From NCBI GenBank assembly GCA_965227445.1, contig OZ245751.1:3348001-3412000 (forward strand): a stretch of DNA of 64,000 bases, given 5' to 3'. Position numbers and translations under genes: made by a program. Of this stretch, positions 42,462 to 51,098 are shown piece after piece. This DNA comes from DT-110 sp030148525 (lineage in GTDB: Bacteria; Bacteroidota; Bacteroidia; Chitinophagales; Saprospiraceae). A model generated the notes under the pieces. It was not told where the DNA came from. It did no database searches and saw only the letters and a list, made by a program, of their open reading frames with translations. The first letter of the stretch is position 1, and each line of letters opens with the position of its first letter.

Positions 42462-45400
42462 TCAATCCACATCCCGGCAATGAGCGATCAATTGCCGGTA
42501 TACATCGTTGGTTTCCAGCAGGCCGGGATTTCCCAATATGACCAAGTGCTGACGAGCCCGTGTAAGGGCCACATTCAGTTTTCGGTCCACCCCTTCTTCC
42601 GACAAGGAGATCATAGCCCGCATTTGATCTGTGGAATTGGTACACAAGCTGATCAGAATAACATCGCGGGCTCCACCCTGGTAGCGTTCCACCGTATCGA
42701 TGGTAATCGAAGCCGCATCCATTTTTTCCTCCTCCAGCACCCGGCGGATCTGAGCGATCTGGGCCCGGTAGGGGGTAATAATGCCAATGCTGGGATTTTT
42801 GCCGGAAGGCGCATACAAAAGCTGAAAAGAGTGGATCAACTCGGCGATCAGCTTTGCTTCATGCATATTGGTTTTGCGGGTCAGACTGGATCGGTCGGCG
42901 GGCGTGGGAAGGAAGACCATCCGGCGGGTACTGATCACCCGTAACCAGGGGTCAGTACCCGCCTCCGTAGTGACTGGCAACTCGCTGACCTGCTGGCGGT
43001 GGGCACTGACAATATTGGGCAGAATCTTCAATTTACCTCCGTAGAACAACTGATTGGGAAACATCATCAGGTCGCGATGCATTCGTCCCTGATGACTAAG
43101 TTGAGCATAGCCCCAGTGCCATGCATTCCGGAGGCACTTTTTGAACAAACGCTCGAACAGGGAATTGCGCATATTATCCAGGCCAATAGCCAGCAGGTCT
43201 TCATCCTCCACTGCCGACCACTCAGGTTCCTGGACTACTACCGCCGGCAGCTGCTTGTGGTCACCGATCAGGGTGACGTGCCGGAAGTGCGGCAACAAAC
43301 CCACCAGCATGGGCTCCAGAATCTGCGAAGCCTCGTCGATCAGCACCCGGTGAAATGTTTTCAGCTGGAATAGCTCGGGTTTGTTAGCCACCGACGATAC
43401 CGTGCCCACAATGATGCGGTGCCGACGAATGAGGGCCCGCAGCGCGTCACGGGTATCGATGCCGGCACTAAGGGTACTCAGTAACCGTGGCTGATACTCC
43501 GGAGCTGTACTGTACCGCGAACCGATGCGAATAAAAGATTGCTGCATGCCGGGATGATAGGCGCAAATGGCATCACAGATCTCGTCTACCGCCCGGTTGG
43601 TATAGGCCAATAACACCAGGTTTTCGTCAGTTTGATCGTACCAGTAGCCGACGAGGTGCTTAAGCATAATGCTGGTCTTGCCGGTTCCGGGCGGCCCCCA
43701 CAGCAGGAAGTAATCCTCCGAGCGTATGATGGACTGGAAAATGCCCCGCTGCTCCGGAGTCAGCTCTTCCGGCATTTCAATGTGTCCCTCGCGAGCGGGA
43801 GCAGGCGGACGATTGCCCAGCCACAGCGATCGCTGATCCGGATCGGATTGTACAAAACGAAATAGAGACCGGTACATATCATTGAAGCCACTATCCAGCA
43901 GATCGTGTTCGAGGCACCAGATGGATTCGAGTTGGAACAAGGTGTCATTGAATTGACGCGATCGCAGACGCACCGTCACCTTCCCGTCGGAAAGATCGAC
44001 AATAGTACACTTGAAAAGCTGGTTACTCAGTGGGTGAGCACCTTCCTCTCCTTGGGGATATAAGACAGCAATATCCCCCTTCCGAAAGTTCGCCAGCGGA
44101 TTTGTCCGGACGGTTCGCTCAAATACCAGGAGTGGCTCTGCATCCTGACCATTATTTTTGACCAGTCGTAATTGTGCCAGCAGTTCGTACTGATCGTCCT
44201 TCTCGGCCGGGGCGTTCAGCCAAAGGGCTGCCTGGCCATTGTGTCGCTCCAGGTCTTCGTGCCCAACCTTGGCCAGCCGGTGTTCCCGGGCGATAAACCC
44301 GCTGTAGGCCAGGAAATACTTCTTTTCCAAGGTGGGCATTTGCCCGTATACCCGGCTCAGGCTGTCGAGATCGCGGGCAGTAAATCCGCGGGCACTCGGA
44401 TTCTGAGCGGGCTTTACCTGATCGAAAAGCGCGTCGCCAGCCTCCAACCACTGTAGCCGTTTATTGGGGCCAATGCCGGTTAGTCGTTTCTCCAGGCCCA
44501 GGAGTTGGTTGCGCAGTTGCAGGGCCTCCAGTTGCTGAGCCTTAACCACCGGAGCAAACCGCAGATTGCGATCATCAGCTCCGGAGTAGAGTATGTAGTT
44601 TTGCGGATCGGTATCTTCTCCGAAAGTGGCCCGCACCATCAGATCGTACAGCAGGGTTTGCGTGAAATGATTGACGTTTAGACCATAGATATTAGGGCGG
44701 AAGACTTTTCCGCTTTTTAACTCAACGATACGGGTTCCCTCTTCGGAACGCGACAGTACATCAAGACGCCCCTGAATGCCATAGCGATCCGAATAGAAAG
44801 TCGGTTCCAGGAAGCAGTAGGTCGGATCGATCTGCTGGCCTGGAAAATCCTGTTGCAGCACCCTCTTTAAATTGACGAAGTGCTTTTGGGCTTTTTGCAT
44901 GATCTCCCGCAGGTCGCGGTCGGGCAGTAAGGTAAAGGCCAGGGGATTCAGTCGAAAAACCTGGCGGAACACCTCCCGGAAAGTAGCCTCCGGGTCGTGC
45001 ATCAACTCATCGAGCAGAAAGTTGGCGATGTTACCCAACAGGAGAGGTATGGAGGTCTGGAATGGCAGATACTTGCGGGTCAGGTGAAGGACGGGCATAG
45101 TACCCGAATCCTTAAAACACTCGGCAATAGCTGTAACATCTACCAGGTAATCTGGTTCCAGCACAAACCCTTTGGGCCGATAGGTATTTTCCTCGTCCAC
45201 TTCAACATCGATGAGGTGGACGGTTACCGGCCAGTCGAACACTTCCCGAATCAACTCGATGGTGGCATTGAAGGGTTCGTTGCGATCGGCAATATCGTAG
45301 CGGATGCGCAGTACCTCTCCGGGTCGGTCAGGTGATTGTCCGAGCAGGATCTTCTCGGCGGGTTCATCCCCGGTCAGAGTAACCCGCAGGAGGGGATAAA

Positions 45401-45818
45401 AGGCCTGCACTTGTACCGGACGAAACTCCCGGGGCCAGGAACCCGGTATTTTTTTGAGCAAGGCTTGGGGAGGAGGTGTTTGCCACAGGGATTCAATGGT
45501 AGCTGCAACGACCTTATGTCCCAGTGCGATCAATTGCGGATCGGGAGTCGTTTCGCGGTGAAGGGTGCGGCGGGCTTCCTTGCGGAATCCATGGATGAAA
45601 TACTGAAGGGAAGGCGACAGATCGGCCCGTTGGCCTACGTAGGCAATCCGGCTGAAGAGGGTCGTGAATCGCAACTGCTCCGATTGCGTATACACCAGAA
45701 AAAGTTTGCTGAGCAATCGGAACAGGTCATCGATCCGCAGGAGTGGATCCCGGTCGGCTTCATCGATCTGTTTTTCCAGGGCCCGATACAGCAACGGGGC
45801 TAAAGGCTGGTCATTCAT
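42462..45818 (-). CDS. Dna2-like nuclease-SF1 helicase fusion, 1118 aa
   Basis: Residues about 330-375 contain GRLDVLSRSEEGTRIVELKSGK, the D-x(n)-ExK core of a PD-(D/E)XK (RecB/Cas4-type) nuclease. The helicase half has Walker A LLWGPPGTGKTSIML (about residue 700), Walker B/motif II VLIDEASQILEP, motif III LIGDHKQLPAV, GIITPYRAQIAQI, and motifs V/VI DTVERYQGGARDVILIS and LNVALTRARQHLVILGN. This is the Upf1/Dna2 class of SF1B helicases acting on DNA (or RNA) ends. I see no Cys cluster like that of the Dna2 iron-sulfur nuclease. It is encoded alone, without CRISPR or restriction neighbours. Confidence 0.9.
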   Translation of the reverse strand: MNDQPLAPLLYRALEKQIDEADRDPLLRIDDLFRLLSKLFLVYTQSEQLRFTTLFSRIAYVGQRADLSPSLQYFIHGFRKEARRTLHRETTPDPQLIALGHKVVAATIESLWQTPPPQALLKKIPGSWPREFRPVQVQAFYPLLRVTLTGDEPAEKILLGQSPDRPGEVLRIRYDIADRNEPFNATIELIREVFDWPVTVHLIDVEVDEENTYRPKGFVLEPDYLVDVTAIAECFKDSGTMPVLHLTRKYLPFQTSIPLLLGNIANFLLDELMHDPEATFREVFRQVFRLNPLAFTLLPDRDLREIMQKAQKHFVNLKRVLQQDFPGQQIDPTYCFLEPTFYSDRYGIQGRLDVLSRSEEGTRIVELKSGKVFRPNIYGLNVNHFTQTLLYDLMVRATFGEDTDPQNYILYSGADDRNLRFAPVVKAQQLEALQLRNQLLGLEKRLTGIGPNKRLQWLEAGDALFDQVKPAQNPSARGFTARDLDSLSRVYGQMPTLEKKYFLAYSGFIAREHRLAKVGHEDLERHNGQAALWLNAPAEKDDQYELLAQLRLVKNNGQDAEPLLVFERTVRTNPLANFRKGDIAVLYPQGEEGAHPLSNQLFKCTIVDLSDGKVTVRLRSRQFNDTLFQLESIWCLEHDLLDSGFNDMYRSLFRFVQSDPDQRSLWLGNRPPAPAREGHIEMPEELTPEQRGIFQSIIRSEDYFLLWGPPGTGKTSIMLKHLVGYWYDQTDENLVLLAYTNRAVDEICDAICAYHPGMQQSFIRIGSRYSTAPEYQPRLLSTLSAGIDTRDALRALIRRHRIIVGTVSSVANKPELFQLKTFHRVLIDEASQILEPMLVGLLPHFRHVTLIGDHKQLPAVVVQEPEWSAVEDEDLLAIGLDNMRNSLFERLFKKCLRNAWHWGYAQLSHQGRMHRDLMMFPNQLFYGGKLKILPNIVSAHRQQVSELPVTTEAGTDPWLRVISTRRMVFLPTPADRSSLTRKTNMHEAKLIAELIHSFQLLYAPSGKNPSIGIITPYRAQIAQIRRVLEEEKMDAASITIDTVERYQGGARDVILISLCTNSTDQMRAMISLSEEGVDRKLNVALTRARQHLVILGNPGLLETNDVYRQLIAHCRDVD

Positions 45819-45941
45819 GGATGGCTCAAATCTTTTTGGCGTAAGCCATTAGATACCTCAAATTCTTCAAAATTCGAAATTAGATAAACCAGCCCAACTT
45901 TCTATATTCGCCAGTCGTTTCTGGAGTAAATTTCCAACAAT

Positions 45942-46487
45942 ATGAGTGCTTCCGCTGAGATGCCATACTTTATCCGACCATCCGTCGGGTTGAAAGGAGA
46001 GGAAAAGAAAGCTGCTTACGAAGAGGCCATGTCGGCCATCCGGGCAAACCTGAAGGGTGAGACCAATGCGGTATTAAAGATGAGTACCATCAACGGCTTG
46101 CTCAAAACCCATCTCCCCTATTTCTATTGGGTGGGATTTTACCTGGTGCAAAACGGAAAGTTGTCGGTGGGCCCATATCAGGGCACGCTGGGTTGCCTGC
46201 ATATTGCATTTGGTCGTGGGGTCTGCGGGCGTGCCGCCGCAGAACGGACGACCCAGATCGTGGCCGATGTTCATGCTTTAGAGCAGGGTGCGGCCCATAT
46301 TGCCTGCGACCCGAATTCTGCATCCGAGATCGTGGTGCCGGTTTTCAACCGGGATGGGCACTTGATTGGCGTATTTGATGTTGATAGCACGGAACCCAAC
46401 TCTTTTGACGAGACCGACCAATACTACCTGGAAACCATCATGCGGGAACAATTTTGCGCTAGTCCACTCACTACCTTCTCTGTATAA
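45942..46487 (+). CDS. msrC: Free methionine-(R)-sulfoxide reductase (GAF domain), 181 aa
   Basis: Reduces free Met-R-SO using thioredoxin. The GAF domain has YWVGFYLVQNGKLSVGPYQG, the three conserved cysteines at 85 (TLGCLHI), 95 (GRGVCGRAA) and 122 (HIACDPNS), and the closing SEIVVPVFNRDGHLIGVFDVDS. FDETDQYYLETI follows, as in the family. The N-terminus is slightly extended compared with E. coli fRMsr. It is divergent from the helicase and followed by a hairpin terminator. Confidence 0.93.
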   Translation: MSASAEMPYFIRPSVGLKGEEKKAAYEEAMSAIRANLKGETNAVLKMSTINGLLKTHLPYFYWVGFYLVQNGKLSVGPYQGTLGCLHIAFGRGVCGRAAAERTTQIVADVHALEQGAAHIACDPNSASEIVVPVFNRDGHLIGVFDVDSTEPNSFDETDQYYLETIMREQFCASPLTTFSV

Positions 46488-46541
46488 TCATACTCCAGGG
46501 CGAAGGGTTGGGATCAGTGCGAAACTGCGCGCACTGCATAG

Positions 46542-46581
46542 AAAGGGGCTTACCACCATTGATTGGTAGTAAGCCCCTTTT
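46542..46581 (+). terminator. Terminator of the fRMsr gene
   Basis: Hairpin with arms AAAAGGGGCTTAC / GTAAGCCCCTTTT plus inner ACCA/TGGT pairing and a 4-nt loop. A short T run ends the right arm. It may also serve the convergent TPR gene. Confidence 0.75.
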
Positions 46582-46597
46582 AGCAAGCACACCCGAC

Positions 46598-46732
46598 ATT
46601 TATACCGACAACGAAGTGCTTTTGCTCCGCAGTACTTCGTGCTGGGACTCCTAACCACTTCGGGTCGAGTATATACTCGCGTGAAAAGGTTTGGCAAAGC
46701 CTAAAACTTTTCGGAAGCGGTATAGTAGCAGG
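46598..46732 (+). repeat. Dispersed repeat, ACCGACAACGAAGTG family, copy 2
   Basis: Contains TATACCGACAACGAAGTG, then TTTGGCAAA, CTTTTC and GCGGTATA in the same order as 6367-6436 (there on the minus strand). An additional segment at 46617-46680 includes CACTTCGGGTCG. It lies between two convergent genes. Confidence 0.6.
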
Positions 46733-46749
46733 ATATGCGAGGAGGTTGA

Positions 46750-47565
46750 TTATTTATTCAGCTGATCAATTTTGTATTTAGCGCGCTCGGCGTATTTGCC
46801 GCCAGAGATCTTTTGGTAGGCGGCGATGGCATCACCAGTTTGCCCCAGTGCTTCGTGGATTTCGCCCTGCATCATGTGGTACTTACCAGCATCTTCAACT
46901 TCCATTTCAACAGCCATTTCGGATGCTTTGGTAGCGTTGGGAATAGCATCGCTGGCAGCACCGTTTTTAAATTGAGAAGCCGCCAGGTAGTAATAGGCAT
47001 CGGCAGTTTCCTTCTTTTCGAGGAAGGCCTGGGCCAGCTCAATGGCTTTGTCGTACTCGCCTTTTCCGTAGGCAATACCAGCAAAAGATTCCGCTTTACT
47101 GTAGAATTGGTCAGCCTTTGAGGCATTCTTTGGTGACTTCTCGGCCATCATTGCTGCGTTGATGAAAGCTGTTACCGCTTTTACATCGTCTCCCATTCCA
47201 TCCAGAGTTTGAGCGCGACCTACGTAGTTTGCATAGAAGGTCTCGTTCATGGAAATACCAGTTTCGTATGCCTCAAGTGCTTTTTCAAAGTCTTCGGCTT
47301 TACGGGCGGCATTACCTACGTAGTAAGCAGCAATGGCACCGTTTCGCCCGGCCAGTTGCTTCACCTTCATATCGGTTTCCGAGGTTGAATCAACAGCAGC
47401 CAGAGCCTGATCGAATAGTGGAAGAGCAGCATCAAAATCCTTGGCCTTCATTTTTGCCAAACCATCATTGTACAGGCTGGCGGCGGAGGCGTCCTGAGCG
47501 ATCATGGTGGTGGAGAATGCTACTAAAAGTGTAAGTGTGCTTAACAGTTTTGTCAGATGCTTCAT
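46750..47565 (-). CDS. Secreted/periplasmic TPR protein, 271 aa
   Basis: Signal peptide at residues 1-23 (LLSTLTLLVAFSTTMIAQ). The mature protein is a chain of about five TPR-like pairs: ASLYNDGLAKMKAKDFDAALPLF, IAAYYVGNAARKAEDFEKALEAY, FYSKAESFAGIAYGKGEYDKAIELA and others. The last, GDAIAAYQKISGGKYAERA, closes the solenoid. It probably scaffolds envelope proteins. Transcribed alone. Confidence 0.85.
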   Translation of the reverse strand: MKHLTKLLSTLTLLVAFSTTMIAQDASAASLYNDGLAKMKAKDFDAALPLFDQALAAVDSTSETDMKVKQLAGRNGAIAAYYVGNAARKAEDFEKALEAYETGISMNETFYANYVGRAQTLDGMGDDVKAVTAFINAAMMAEKSPKNASKADQFYSKAESFAGIAYGKGEYDKAIELAQAFLEKKETADAYYYLAASQFKNGAASDAIPNATKASEMAVEMEVEDAGKYHMMQGEIHEALGQTGDAIAAYQKISGGKYAERAKYKIDQLNK

Positions 47566-47900
47566 AACAGAAGTTTTCCTACTTTAGATAAGTAAAGTCT
47601 ATATACTCTACAATAATGTGATGTAATCCCTTTGGTGGTTTGGTGTATTCCGAATTGACTAATCGGTAAAGGGTCCTCAAATTAAGGTAAAATTTGGCTA
47701 TTTTGTTTAATTACCGACTTTATAAGATGGAATTGTCACCGGATTTACCATAGTTTTAACGTTTACCTGGTCTTTTTTGCTTCCTCTGAAGAGGATTTTC
47801 CCCTTCTCTGACAATTTTGGCGGGGAATGTTTTCGCGGAAAGAAATACGACCAGAGTTAGTAGGGCTTTTCGAGAAAACATTTGCATCGAGGCGCTGAAA

Positions 47901-48338
47901 ATGTCAGAGAACCATTTTTTCGATTCGAACCAGCACCTTCTACCTATGACCGATATTCGCCAGCACGTTCCCCTGTATGTGGATACCAGTTTGGTAAGTG
48001 GTCGTGGTGTCTACTGCACGGAGGATCTGCATTCCGGCCAGCTCATTGAGGTGGCTCCTGTTATTCGCCTTCCGGCAAAAGATTTAGAGCACATACATGC
48101 CACCACCTTACACGACTACTATTTTATCTGGGGGAAAGAGGACAAGCAGGTAGGAATTGTTTTGGGCTACGGCAGTCTGTACAACCATGATTCCAGTCCC
48201 ACTGCTGAATACGTACCCGACTTTGAGCGGGATATACTCACCTTTTATGCCCTTAAAGCGATACCTGCTAACACCGAGATAACGGTTAATTACAATGGCA
48301 CCCCGTCGGTCGTAAAAAAGCTTTGGTTTGAATCCTAG
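47901..48338 (+). CDS. SET-domain protein (putative lysine methyltransferase), 145 aa
   Basis: A minimal SET domain: SGRGVYCTEDLHSGQLIEVAPVI at the start, GYGSLYNHDSSPTAEYVPD (the NHS-like SAM-binding motif) and AIPANTEITVNYNG (catalytic ExxxxY-type motif), with no pre- or post-SET region. Such small SET proteins occur in many bacteria; substrates are generally unknown. The start is uncertain: ATG at 47901 or ATG at 47946 (MTDIRQHVPL), with the domain beginning soon after the second. A further TTG upstream extends into implausible sequence. It is followed by a terminator-like hairpin. Confidence 0.85.
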   Translation: MSENHFFDSNQHLLPMTDIRQHVPLYVDTSLVSGRGVYCTEDLHSGQLIEVAPVIRLPAKDLEHIHATTLHDYYFIWGKEDKQVGIVLGYGSLYNHDSSPTAEYVPDFERDILTFYALKAIPANTEITVNYNGTPSVVKKLWFES

Positions 48339-48347
48339 TGCAATCGG

Positions 48348-48402
48348 GAGACTGGGCATAAACTATTCTGTAAAGAGGTTTTTTCGAGGCCCAGCCTCCC
48401 GG
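48348..48402 (+). terminator. Terminator-like hairpin after the SET gene
   Basis: Arms GGGAGACTGGGC and GCCCAGCCTCCC pair with one mismatch around a T-rich loop. It overlaps the left edge of a dispersed repeat (48387-48470). Confidence 0.5.
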
Positions 48403-48470
48403 TACAGAGTAATAGGTATAGGGTATTTGGATTTAAGTTAGTCTTACTACCAAATACCAAGTGAGGTTGT
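48387..48470. repeat. Dispersed repeat, CCGGTACAG family, copy 1
   Basis: Blocks AGGCCC, CCGGTACAG, AGGTATAG, GTATTTGGATT, TACCAAATAC and GTGAGG appear in the same order at 60539-60634. Similarity is moderate, with small indels. It lies between SET and VOC genes. Confidence 0.7.
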
Positions 48471-48598
48471 AGCAATAAGTTATTTGGCAAACAGCTCAGC
48501 CCCAACCTCATGTTAATACAATAGAGGCACTGCCGAAATTGTTATCTTTAGGCGATCTAATGTAACACTTGACTGACCGAAAAAACAAATTCAGGGCT

Positions 48599-49669
48599 AT
48601 GGATTACGTCATTAGCGGTATTCAGCAGTTGGGCGTAGGTGTTGCCAACGCAGACCAGGCATACATTTGGTACCATAAACATTTTGGCATGGATGTGCCT
48701 ATCTTCGAAGAGCGGGCCCCCGCACCATTGATGACCGATTACACCGGTGGCGAGGTACGGAATCGCTACGCTATCCTGGCCCTGAATATGCAGGGTGGCG
48801 GCGGATTTGAGATCTGGCAATACACCTGCCGACAGCCCCAACCTCCTGCCAGCCGCCCTCAGTTGGGGGACCACGGCATCTTCGCCGGAAAGATCAAGTG
48901 CCGCAACATCCGGGAAACATATCAGAAATTAGAATCCTCGGGCGTTCACATGAGCTCACCCATTGTCCACACACCCGGTGCCGGGGATCACTTCTTTGTA
49001 GAGGATCCCTACGGTAATCCCTTTCAGGTCGTACAGGCCAATAATTGGTTTCAGAATCGCAACGAACTAACAGGTGGCATTTACGGTGCCCTGATAGGGG
49101 TGAGCGACATTGATGCCAGTTTGCCCCTGTACCGCGATGTGCTGGGGTACGACCAACTGACTTACGACGCCACCGAGGTAGTCGACGGCTGGGCCGGTCT
49201 CGAGGGAGGCAAACAAAAAGTACGGCGCGTCATCCTGCGCCACCAGGACGAGCGCACGGGTGCTTTTGCACCTCTGCTGGGCCGATCGGAGATCGAACTG
49301 GTACAATCCCTCGACCGCGAAGGCGAATCCATCTATCGCGACCGCTACTGGGGCGATCTTGGCTTCATCCACCTGTGCTTCGACGTGCGCAATATGGATG
49401 GCCTGCGCGAGGCTTGTAAAGAATCAGGCCATCCCTTCACCGTGGACAGCAACGATAGTTTCGACATGGGCGAAGCGGCCGGCCGTTTCACCTACGTGGA
49501 AGATCCCGACGGCACCCTCATCGAGTTTGTGGAGACCCACAAAGTACCCATCGCCAAAAAGATCGGCTGGTACCTGAATCTTAAGAATCGTCCGCCCCGG
49601 AAGCCCCTGCCCCGCTGGATGCTGAAATCCATGGGACTGAACCGCAAGCGGGTCCCTATGACTTCGTAA
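48599..49669 (+). CDS. VOC (glyoxalase/dioxygenase superfamily) protein with two domains, 356 aa
   Basis: Two vicinal-oxygen-chelate domains: the first at residues about 5-145 (ISGIQQLGVGVANADQAYIWYHKHF to FFVEDPYGNPFQVVQ), the second at about 155-325 (GALIGVSDIDASLPLYRDVLGY to TYVEDPDGTLIEFVETHK). Potential metal ligands are His in FIHLCFDV and the Glu of IEFVETH. Substrate is unknown; it does not look like HPPD. The ATG at 48599 was preferred over a TTG ten codons upstream. The next gene starts 11 bp after it, so the two probably form an operon. Confidence 0.82.
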   Translation: MDYVISGIQQLGVGVANADQAYIWYHKHFGMDVPIFEERAPAPLMTDYTGGEVRNRYAILALNMQGGGGFEIWQYTCRQPQPPASRPQLGDHGIFAGKIKCRNIRETYQKLESSGVHMSSPIVHTPGAGDHFFVEDPYGNPFQVVQANNWFQNRNELTGGIYGALIGVSDIDASLPLYRDVLGYDQLTYDATEVVDGWAGLEGGKQKVRRVILRHQDERTGAFAPLLGRSEIELVQSLDREGESIYRDRYWGDLGFIHLCFDVRNMDGLREACKESGHPFTVDSNDSFDMGEAAGRFTYVEDPDGTLIEFVETHKVPIAKKIGWYLNLKNRPPRKPLPRWMLKSMGLNRKRVPMTS

Positions 49670-49680
49670 AATCACTGTAC

Positions 49681-50226
49681 GTGCTCTTCCACATTTCCGA
49701 AGGCCAACATGCTGCCGAACCCAAACAATTGAAGGTGCGATGGCGCCCCAAACGGTTTCATTTCGATGTGACCTTCCACGATGGACGTTATCACTTACGT
49801 GAAAATGGCAAGACCGATGTCGATCAGTACGACTGGAACAAATTGTGTGGTTTAAGCTTTCATCTGTTTACCAACCACCACGATTCCTTTATGATCGGAT
49901 GGCGTTATAATCTCGACACTAAGCGGATCGAACTTAACCGGTATCAGCACCGCAACGGAGAAGTGGTCTTTGACAAACAGCCATTCGGAACCATACATCC
50001 CCAAGGTGGCCGAGTACGGGGCGAAGCCCGAATCAATTATGACCGCAAGCAGGTGCGGGTTTCCGTTTTTTGGCATCAGCCAAAGAATCCCAGCGCAGAA
50101 GGTCATACAGGGCTGGAGTACCGTTTTGATACCATGCCCAAAATAACCCGGGAAATCAATTTGTGGTTTGGCGGTAATGAGCCTGCTCCAAAGACAATGT
50201 TCTTCTTAAAGGAAACGGGGTATTGA
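49681..50226 (+). CDS. Hypothetical protein, 181 aa
   Basis: Not recognised. It starts with GTG (VLFHISEGQH), 11 bp after the VOC stop. The composition is strand-rich with many aromatic and His residues (YHLRENGKTDVDQYDW, FHLFTNHHDSFMIGWRYN). No signal peptide or membrane helix. The short intergenic distance suggests a link with the VOC enzyme. Confidence 0.65.
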   Translation: MLFHISEGQHAAEPKQLKVRWRPKRFHFDVTFHDGRYHLRENGKTDVDQYDWNKLCGLSFHLFTNHHDSFMIGWRYNLDTKRIELNRYQHRNGEVVFDKQPFGTIHPQGGRVRGEARINYDRKQVRVSVFWHQPKNPSAEGHTGLEYRFDTMPKITREINLWFGGNEPAPKTMFFLKETGY

Positions 50227-50259
50227 AGTGGGAGGTCAGAGGGTAACCTACTTAGCTCA

Positions 50260-50400
50260 AACTGGCTATGGCGGGGAAATGGAGAGAGGGAGAGTTGGAT
50301 GCCGATTAATTCCATATTTGAAGAAACGCGATTCATCGCGTCTGCCACCGTTTTTTAGATCAGGGGATGTGGAGATGAGGGGATCAGGCGAATCTTACGT
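50260..50400 (+). repeat. GACGCGAT palindromic repeat family, copy 2
   Basis: Contains GGAGAGTTGGATGCCGAT-like sequence, the palindrome AAACGCGATTCATCGCGTCT (50324-50343) and CCACCG with a T run. GATCAGG-type sequence follows. The order of blocks matches copy 3. Confidence 0.75.
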
Positions 50401-50449
50401 ATTACTCAAACAAGTAGTCAAGCCATTTTACCCATCGCCAGCCACCGAG

Positions 50450-50575
50450 TTGGAGAATGGGGGAATTGGGGAATGGGAGAGTTGGATGCCGATCGAACAA
50501 CCCATTTTTGTAGAGACGCGATGCATCGCGTCTACCACTCTTTTTTTGATCATAAGATCAGGCGATGGTAAACAT
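50450..50575 (+). repeat. GACGCGAT palindromic repeat family, copy 3
   Basis: GGGAGAGTTGGATGCCGATC is followed by TTTTTGTAG, the perfect 20-bp palindrome AGACGCGATGCATCGCGTCT (50514-50533), ACCACTC, a T run, and GATCAGGCGATGG. It is the clearest member of the family in this window. Confidence 0.8.
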
Positions 50576-50677
50576 TGGGGCTATTCCCAAAACACGGCAT
50601 AAGCCCACCGTTTTAACGGTGGGGAATTTCCCAAACGCCCCATCTTCCCGCACCACTTTAGTGGTGCCTCAAACGAC

Positions 50678-50713
50678 AACGGGTTTTCCGGCCTTTCGGC
50701 CGGAAAACCCGTT
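50678..50713 (-). terminator. Terminator hairpin of ssrA
   Basis: Perfect 16-bp stem (AACGGGTTTTCCGGCC). On the minus strand the loop is GAAA, a GNRA tetraloop. It starts 10 nt after the tmRNA 3' end. A clear T run is lacking, so it may act mainly as a 3' end block. Confidence 0.75.
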
Positions 50714-50722
50714 TAATCATAG

Positions 50723-51098
50723 TGGAGACGCCGAGAGTCGAACTCGGGTCCAGAGAAAGCGCCAAAGAGCTTTCTACATGCTTAGTTTCCTATCAATTTG
50801 TCGGGATCACGATAGGTCAGGAAACCCACCCAAACGATCACCTTAGCTCCAATTAATCTCGGGGATGCATCAGAGCACCTACACCCCCCAGTCCGAATGT
50901 GATGGTGTGCGGCACAATTTGTATCGGACGTCAACTGTACGGCACAAAGGCTTTCTAAGACTTAGTCTTAGGCAGCCATGGCATAATTAGAGTTGCCATG
51001 TAAAAAGGGTTGATTGCTAGTTTTTGACGGAGTTAAACAATCTTGCTCCGGCATGCTTACTAATCAGCTCACTCTCCTGTCGATACCAATACGTCCCC
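50723..51098 (-). ncRNA. ssrA: Transfer-messenger RNA (tmRNA)
   Basis: Rescues stalled ribosomes and tags truncated proteins. The 5' end GGGGACG pairs with CGTCTCC at the 3' end to form the 7-bp acceptor stem. The T-arm segment with GGACCCGAGTTCGACTCTCGG precedes the 3' strand. TGGTATCGACAGG near the 5' end is the conserved tRNA-like domain sequence. CCA is not encoded (CACT follows). The tag reading frame is on the minus strand at 50968-50997: resume codon GGC, giving GNSNYAMAA then TAA, a typical Bacteroidota tag ending AxAA. Length is about 376 nt. No SmpB gene in the window. Confidence 0.95.

Larger units (their letters stand above)
50227..50722. other. Intergenic region packed with palindromic repeats
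   Basis: About 500 bp between the hypothetical gene and ssrA. It holds two GACGCGAT elements (50260-50400, 50450-50575), the palindromes CCCACCGTTTTAACGGTGGG (50606-50625) and CACCACTTTAGTGGTG (50651-50666), and the ssrA terminator. Short frames across it are not credible genes. Confidence 0.75.
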
